A stretch of 64,000 nucleotides of DNA from the NCBI RefSeq assembly GCF_000772105.1, contig NZ_CP009354.1, positions 310,001-374,000 of the forward strand. The letters run 5' to 3'. Of this stretch, positions 59,488-64,000 are shown one piece after another (within the stretch, counting starts at the first letter, position 1; the number at the start of each line of letters is the position of its first letter). Under the pieces are notes generated by a model that made no database searches, was not told the DNA's origin, and was given only the letters and a program-made list of their open reading frames with translations. Source of the DNA: Vibrio tubiashii ATCC 19109. GTDB lineage: Bacteria; Pseudomonadota; Gammaproteobacteria; Enterobacterales; Vibrionaceae. A program made the position numbers and the translations under genes.

Positions 59488-60156
59488 CTATGCAGCGACG
59501 GCTTGCTCATCAATGATGGCTTGAATTTTCTGTCTGTTATGCTCTAGGTGACTATCTAGTGTCTTGGCGGCTTTTTCTCCGTCTTTGGCTAATACTAGCT
59601 TCATAATTTGTTCGTAGTCATCTAAGCAAGAACTGCCATACTCTAAACCGTTAACGATTGCGTAGTAGCGATAACGTTTGATCTGGGTGATGAGATCACT
59701 GAAGAAGCCAAGCATGTTATTCGAACGTGCCCCTTCGAGGAGTGAAATGTGGAACTGATGTTGACGCTCTTCCCACTCTTGCCAGTCAAAGCCTTCTTTT
59801 GCGTGTTGTACGCGCGACAACTTATGAAATGACGTCAGTACTTCTAGCTCCCAGCCTTCATCGCCAGCTTCAATCGCTTGCTTGAGGAGAATGGAAGAGA
59901 TAAAGCGTAAGCTTTCATAGAGATCGTTCAGTTCATCAATAGAGACAGGCGCAACCCAACAACCTTTTTGCGGTTGTAAGCTGACATACTTGCTCCAAGA
60001 AAGTTGTACCAGTGCTTCTCTGATAGGAGAGGCACCGACATCGTATCTCTGTTTAAGCTCAGCAACGACCAGCTTTTCATCTGGTTGAAGTTGCCCATTC
60101 AAAATATCTTGCACAATCATTTTAGCGACTTTGTCTGTTAACGTCGGGCTAGACAC
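59488..60156 (-). CDS. GntR-family regulator with FCD ligand domain
   Basis: This 222-residue protein has an N-terminal winged HTH (VAELKQRYDVGASPIREALVQL) and a helical FCD domain of the FadR group, with metal-ligand residues near DLYESLRF and HQFHISLLEGA. Ligand and targets are unknown. No neighbouring catabolic operon gives a hint; the flanking gene is pykF on the same strand. Confidence 0.88.
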   Translation of the reverse strand: MSSPTLTDKVAKMIVQDILNGQLQPDEKLVVAELKQRYDVGASPIREALVQLSWSKYVSLQPQKGCWVAPVSIDELNDLYESLRFISSILLKQAIEAGDEGWELEVLTSFHKLSRVQHAKEGFDWQEWEERQHQFHISLLEGARSNNMLGFFSDLITQIKRYRYYAIVNGLEYGSSCLDDYEQIMKLVLAKDGEKAAKTLDSHLEHNRQKIQAIIDEQAVAA

Positions 60157-60274
60157 GATGCATTCCTCACTACTTACACTGCTACTAAGACACCACTAAT
60201 AATTATTAAACGGTATGTGGTACTGAATTTTGGTTGATAATACAGCGTACGGAATGGGTGGGCAAGAAAAATAT

Positions 60275-60300
60275 ATAAAAAAAGAGGGCCTAAGCCCTCT
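60275..60300 (-). terminator. Terminator after pykF
   Basis: On the minus strand the stem AGAGGGC / GCCCTCT with a TTAG loop is followed by T7. Confidence 0.88.
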
Positions 60301-60330
60301 TTAATAGAATGTGCAATTGTATGCGTTTTA

Positions 60331-61743
60331 TTATAGAACGTGTACAGATGCAGTGTTTGTTGTACCAGAAGCAACTAGTGCACCAGATACCATAACAACG
60401 ATGTCGCCTTTGTTACCTAGGCCAGACTCTAGTGCAAGTTCTTTACCTGCTACGTAGAACGCGTCTGTGTTCTCGATAGAATCAACAACAACTGGAGTAA
60501 CACCTTTAGTTAGAACTAGCTGTGCTGCTGTCTTAGTGTTAGTTGTAAGCGCTAGGATGTTCGCTGTTGGGAAGTACTTACGTACTGAACGTGCTGATTT
60601 ACCACCTTCAGTTGCAACAACGATTAGAGGAGCTGCTAGTTTCTCAGCTGTATCAACTGCGCCTTTACATACTGCTTCAGTGATGCGTAGACGTGGGCTA
60701 TCTAGGCGAGAGCCAAGCTCAGCTTTTAGTGCTGAATCAGTACGGTTCGCGATTTGAGCCATGATAGTTACCGCTTCAACAGGGTACTTACCTTTTGCAG
60801 TTTCGCCAGAAAGCATCACTGCGTCAGTACCGTCCATTACTGCGTTAGCAACGTCGCCTGCTTCCGCACGAGTAGGGCGTGGGTTGTTGATCATAGAATC
60901 AAGCATTTGAGTTGCAGTGATAACCATCTTACGTGCACGGTTACACTTCTCGATCATCATCTTCTGAGCGAAGATTACTTCTTCAGCTGGAATTTCAACA
61001 CCTAGGTCACCACGAGCAACCATGATGCCGTCAGAAAGCTCTAGGATCTCGTCGAAGTTATCAACACCTTCTTGGTTTTCGATCTTAGAGATGATGTGGA
61101 TGTTCTCGCCACCGTTTGCAGCAAGTACTTCACGGATTTCTTGAACGTCAGAAGCTTTACGGATGAATGAAGCTGCAACGAAGTCAACGCCTTGCTCACA
61201 ACCAAACTTAAGGTCGTTCTTATCTTTTTCAGATAGAGCAGGTAGGTTTACTGAAACGCCTGGTAGGTTAACACCTTTGTTTTCACCTAGTGCTCCGTTG
61301 TTAAGAACTTTACACTTAACTTCAGTTTCAGAAGTAGCAAGTACTTCCATTTCGATTAGACCGTCGTCTACTAGGATAGTGTTACCAACGTTTAGGTCTG
61401 CTGCGAAACCAGCGTAAGTCACTGCTACTTTATCTTTGTTACCTACAACTGAGATATCAGTTGTGAAAGTGAACTCTTGACCAGCTACTAGATCAACGTC
61501 GTCGCCGTTTTCTAGTTTGATAGTACGGATTTCTGGACCTTTAGTATCTAGAAGGATAGCAAGCTGCTTACCAGACTCTTCCATTACTTTGCGGAAGTTC
61601 GCGATACGAGTGCCGTGCTCTTCGTAGTCACCGTGAGAGAAGTTCAGGCGCATTACGTTCATGCCTGCGTTTACTAGTTCAGTTAGCTTCTCTACAGATT
61701 CAGTTTTAGGGCCAATCGTACATACGATTTTGGTCTTTTTCAT
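60331..61743 (-). CDS. pykF: Pyruvate kinase I
   Basis: This enzyme converts PEP and ADP to pyruvate and ATP. The 470-residue protein starts [16 protein letters not shown]. It has the active-site segments [38 protein letters not shown] and [12 protein letters not shown]. The size equals E. coli PykF, the fructose-1,6-bisphosphate-activated form. Start ATG at 61743. The frame extended to 61836 has no family support. It has high-expression codon bias. Confidence 0.97.
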   Translation of the reverse strand: MKKTKIVCTIGPKTESVEKLTELVNAGMNVMRLNFSHGDYEEHGTRIANFRKVMEESGKQLAILLDTKGPEIRTIKLENGDDVDLVAGQEFTFTTDISVVGNKDKVAVTYAGFAADLNVGNTILVDDGLIEMEVLATSETEVKCKVLNNGALGENKGVNLPGVSVNLPALSEKDKNDLKFGCEQGVDFVAASFIRKASDVQEIREVLAANGGENIHIISKIENQEGVDNFDEILELSDGIMVARGDLGVEIPAEEVIFAQKMMIEKCNRARKMVITATQMLDSMINNPRPTRAEAGDVANAVMDGTDAVMLSGETAKGKYPVEAVTIMAQIANRTDSALKAELGSRLDSPRLRITEAVCKGAVDTAEKLAAPLIVVATEGGKSARSVRKYFPTANILALTTNTKTAAQLVLTKGVTPVVVDSIENTDAFYVAGKELALESGLGNKGDIVVMVSGALVASGTTNTASVHVL

Positions 61744-62111
61744 GGAAGATACTCTCCGGTCGATAATAGTTACAATTTGAAAGTCGGTTATTGGTCTGAA
61801 ACCAAGGCTGTCGAATAGGCATTTTGTGCCTGCCAACTCTTCATGACAGCATTACATCTAGTTGGCTCCAGAACTGAAAGTCTTTCACATAGTTTAGTCA
61901 TTTTATGACCAACTTAATGCCGTTCAACGCCGTATTTTTGTGACAACACTAGGATATAGTGGCTAGATTGCAAAAAAATAACGGTCAATTCTGTAATTTT
62001 TTTTCTTTTAGGGTGCGAATTCTACCACCTAATGATTTCAATATCACTGCTTAACAATTGTCTTAGGACAAGGTTTTTGCGCTAAATATTAATTTTTTGG
62101 ATCGAAATAAA
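61744..62111. other. Intergenic region upstream of pykF and the DeoR gene
   Basis: This region of about 370 bases holds no gene on either strand that I can support. It becomes AT-rich from about 61970 and must hold the pykF promoter. I could not pick one clear element. Confidence 0.5.
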
Positions 62112-62160
62112 TGGACATGAATGTTTCGACTTGACTATAATTTCTTTCAGTTCGAAACTT
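62112..62160 (+). promoter_or_regulatory. Promoter and possible self-operator of the DeoR gene
   Basis: -35 TGGACA (62112-62117), an 18-base spacer and -10 TATAAT (62136-62141). TTTCGA (62124-62129) lies inside the spacer, TTCGAAA follows the -10, and TCGAAACGAAAC overlaps the start codon region (from 62178). Repeated TTTCGA-type elements are typical operators of the GlpR/DeoR family, so autoregulation is inferred. Confidence 0.55.
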
Positions 62161-62175
62161 GAATGTATAAATTAA

Positions 62176-62937
62176 ATGTCGAAACGAAACACTCAGCTAA
62201 GAAGACACGCTATTTCTAATCTAGTAAATGAGAAAGGAGAGGTCAGCGTTGAAGCACTTTCTGTTCAATTTGAAACCTCTGAGGTGACGATTAGAAAGGA
62301 TCTTGCTTCGCTAGAAAAAAATGGTCAGCTTCTTCGTCGCTATGGTGGTGCGATTGCCTTACCCAAAGAAGTGGTAAGCGACGAAATGAACGAAAATGTT
62401 TCGATTCGAAAGAACGAATTGGCGGAGGCGGCGGTTAAGCTGATCCGCGAGCATAACCGTATTGTGATCGACAGTGGCAGTACAACTGGCGCTCTGATCA
62501 AAATGCTTGATGGCATGCGCGGTTTGGTGGTGATGACCAATTCTCTTAATGTCGCTAACGCGCTGAATGAGCTTGAAAGCGAACCGACTCTATTGATGAC
62601 AGGCGGAACTTGGGATGCACACTCTGAGTCGTTTCAAGGTCAAGTTGCAGAATCTGTTCTACGCTCATATGACTTTGACCAGTTATTTATTGGCGCAGAC
62701 GGTGTCGATCTTGAGCGCGGGACCACCACCTTCAATGAGCTCGTTGGCCTAAGTAAAGTGATGGCTGAGGTGTCACGCGAGGTCATCGTCATGGTCGAGT
62801 CGGAAAAGATCGGCAGAAAGATCCCTAACTTAGAGTTAGCTTGGGATGCCATCGATATCTTGATTACCAACAAAGACTTAGACCCAGAGTTAAAAACAAA
62901 AATTGAATCTCATGGCGTCAAAGTGCTTTGTGCATAA
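62176..62937 (+). CDS. DeoR/GlpR-family regulator upstream of glmS
   Basis: This 253-residue regulator has the DeoR-type HTH (VEALSVQFETSEVTIRKDLASLEKNGQLLRRYGG) and a sugar-phosphate isomerase-like sensor domain with IDSGSTTGALIKML, MTGGTWDAHSESFQG and FIGADGVD. Members bind phosphosugars. It lies 82 bases before glmS on the same strand, suggesting control by an amino-sugar phosphate, which is inference. The start is ATG at 62176 or a nearby codon. Confidence 0.9.
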   Translation: MSKRNTQLRRHAISNLVNEKGEVSVEALSVQFETSEVTIRKDLASLEKNGQLLRRYGGAIALPKEVVSDEMNENVSIRKNELAEAAVKLIREHNRIVIDSGSTTGALIKMLDGMRGLVVMTNSLNVANALNELESEPTLLMTGGTWDAHSESFQGQVAESVLRSYDFDQLFIGADGVDLERGTTTFNELVGLSKVMAEVSREVIVMVESEKIGRKIPNLELAWDAIDILITNKDLDPELKTKIESHGVKVLCA

Positions 62938-63019
62938 CGTTAAACAAATTTTTTAATCTTACTTCTCCGAATCTGGCCTTTGCTTGCTGCCTATCGGAAT
63001 CAACAAATTGGAGTTGAAT

Positions 63020-64000
63020 ATGTGTGGAATCGTCGGTGCTGTTGCACAACGAGATGTCGCTGAAATTTTAGTAGAAGGATTACGTCGCCTTGAATACCGT
63101 GGTTATGATTCTGCGGGTGTGGCGATTGTTGATGGTGAGTCAAACCTAACTCGCGTCCGTCGCCTTGGTAAAGTGCAAGAGCTAGCAGACGCGGTAGATT
63201 CGGCACAAGTTGTCGGCGGCACAGGTATTGCGCACACTCGCTGGGCGACTCATGGTGAACCTTCTGAAGCGAATGCCCACCCACATATGTCAGGCGACAT
63301 TGCAGTGGTGCACAACGGTATTATTGAAAACCACGAAGAACTGCGTGAGCTACTTAAGTCTCGCGGTTATGTATTTGAGTCTCAAACAGATACTGAAGTA
63401 ATCGCTCATATGGTTGAGTGGGAGCTGCGTAGCTCTGAGACACTATTGGAAGCAGTCCAAAAGACCGCGAAGCAACTTGAAGGTGCTTACGGCACTGTGG
63501 CATTGGATCGTAAAGATCCTTCGCGTATTGTCGTAGCTCGTTCAGGCAGCCCAATCGTGATTGGTTTTGGTGTTGGTGAGAACTTCCTTGCCTCTGACCA
63601 ACTTGCTCTGCTTAACGTGACTCGCCGCTTTATGTATCTAGAAGAAGGTGACGTTGCGGAAATCACTCGCCGTGAAGTAACGGTATTTGATGCTTCAGGT
63701 GAGCGTGTAGAACGTGAGATTACGGAATCTAACGCTGAGCATGATGCGGGTGACAAAGGCCAGTACCGTCACTTCATGCAAAAAGAGATTTATGAGCAGC
63801 CAACGGCACTGATCAACACCATGGAAGGCCGTATTACGGCAGACTCTGTGGTAACAGAAGCTATCGGTGTTAACGCAGCGGAAATCCTAAGCAAAGTCGA
63901 GCATGTACAAATTGTTGCGTGTGGTACTTCTTACAATGCAGGTATGACAGCTCGTTACTGGTTTGAAGATCTCGCTGGCGTAAGCTGTGACGTAGAAATT
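63020..64000 (+). CDS. glmS: Glutamine-fructose-6-phosphate aminotransferase, 3' end beyond window
   Basis: GlmS makes glucosamine-6-phosphate, the entry to amino-sugar and cell-wall synthesis. The frame is open from ATG 63020 to the window end (327 residues of about 610). The N-terminal nucleophile MCGIVGAV (Cys2 by count, Cys1 after Met removal), [25 protein letters not shown] and the start of the first SIS domain ([11 protein letters not shown]) are visible. GGAG lies 6 bases upstream. No ribozyme-sized leader exists between it and the DeoR gene. Confidence 0.97.
   Translation, partial: MCGIVGAVAQRDVAEILVEGLRRLEYRGYDSAGVAIVDGESNLTRVRRLGKVQELADAVDSAQVVGGTGIAHTRWATHGEPSEANAHPHMSGDIAVVHNGIIENHEELRELLKSRGYVFESQTDTEVIAHMVEWELRSSETLLEAVQKTAKQLEGAYGTVALDRKDPSRIVVARSGSPIVIGFGVGENFLASDQLALLNVTRRFMYLEEGDVAEITRREVTVFDASGERVEREITESNAEHDAGDKGQYRHFMQKEIYEQPTALINTMEGRITADSVVTEAIGVNAAEILSKVEHVQIVACGTSYNAGMTARYWFEDLAGVSCDVEI

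Noticed and set aside
60457..61420. Long plus-strand open frames opposite pykF (and similar frames opposite metH, feoB, tkt)
   Set aside because: They are antisense shadows of strongly biased coding sequence with low-complexity Ser/Thr/Arg-rich products and no ribosome sites.
62938..63019. Possible glmS ribozyme
   Set aside because: Only 82 bases separate the DeoR gene and glmS, too short for the ribozyme, which is also a Gram-positive feature.

Overview
The window reads as a chromosomal segment from a gammaproteobacterium of the family Vibrionaceae, most likely the large chromosome of a Vibrio species. Reasons are the gene order (kdsD-kdsC-lptCAB-rpoN-hpf-ptsN-rapZ-ptsO next to mlaFEDCB-ibaG-murA; epd-pgk-fbaA-mscS; rsmE-gshB-yqgE-ruvX), a secreted Dns/EndA-type nuclease, PilT/PilU, a chemoreceptor and a GGDEF enzyme, dense tRNA arrays, and moderate base composition with frequent CTA leucine codons in the highly expressed genes. 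No rRNA, CRISPR array, prophage or intact transposase gene is seen. The assignment is by family recognition without database searches.

Layout. 1-5.4 kb: metH behind MetJ-type boxes, convergent with mgtE. 5.5-13.2 kb: a long minus-strand block (yrbG, kdsD, kdsC, lptC, lptA, lptB, rpoN, hpf, ptsN, rapZ, ptsO) linking Kdo/LPS export with sigma-54 and the nitrogen PTS. 13.4-18.9 kb: divergent mlaFEDCB, ibaG, murA and a plsC-like acyltransferase (outer-membrane lipid homeostasis and peptidoglycan). 18.9-20.3 kb: a two-gene unit made of a flavin-less diiron beta-lactamase-fold protein and a short protein resembling a decayed chemoreceptor signalling tip. 20.3-23.9 kb: two minus-strand tRNA operons (nine tRNAs: Asn, Thr and Phe only) flanking a chemoreceptor gene, each ending in tandem units built from tRNA 3' ends plus terminator hairpins. 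24-26.5 kb: mltC, yggX, mutY. 26.55-26.82 kb: a 268-bp inverted-repeat element like a MITE. 27-36 kb: trmB, glsB, hemW, rdgB, DUF4426, yggU, yggT, proC, yggS, pilT, pilU.

36-40.3 kb: a ferrous-iron locus. feoA, a long feoB and a 51-residue cysteine-rich membrane protein lie on the minus strand. Two exported proteins, one with a DUF4198 domain, lie divergently on the plus strand. The intergenic region carries good matches to FNR and Fur sites. 40.4-46.8 kb: ruvX, yqgE, gshB, rsmE, endA, sprT, a DUF2189 membrane protein and metK. 47-53.3 kb: tkt, a small zinc-ribbon protein, epd, pgk and fbaA. 53.5-60.2 kb: mscS, a YbaK/ProX-type deacylase, argO/argP, yggE, a diguanylate cyclase and a GntR/FCD regulator. 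60.3-64 kb: pykF, a DeoR-family regulator and the 5' two-thirds or less of glmS, which runs off the end.

Most of the window is ordinary core chromosome. The parts that merit a second look are the ODP/short-MCP pair, the tRNA-3'-end repeats, the MITE-like element, the Feo/DUF4198 module, MetJ- and PurR-like operators on central metabolic genes, and the DeoR regulator in front of glmS.
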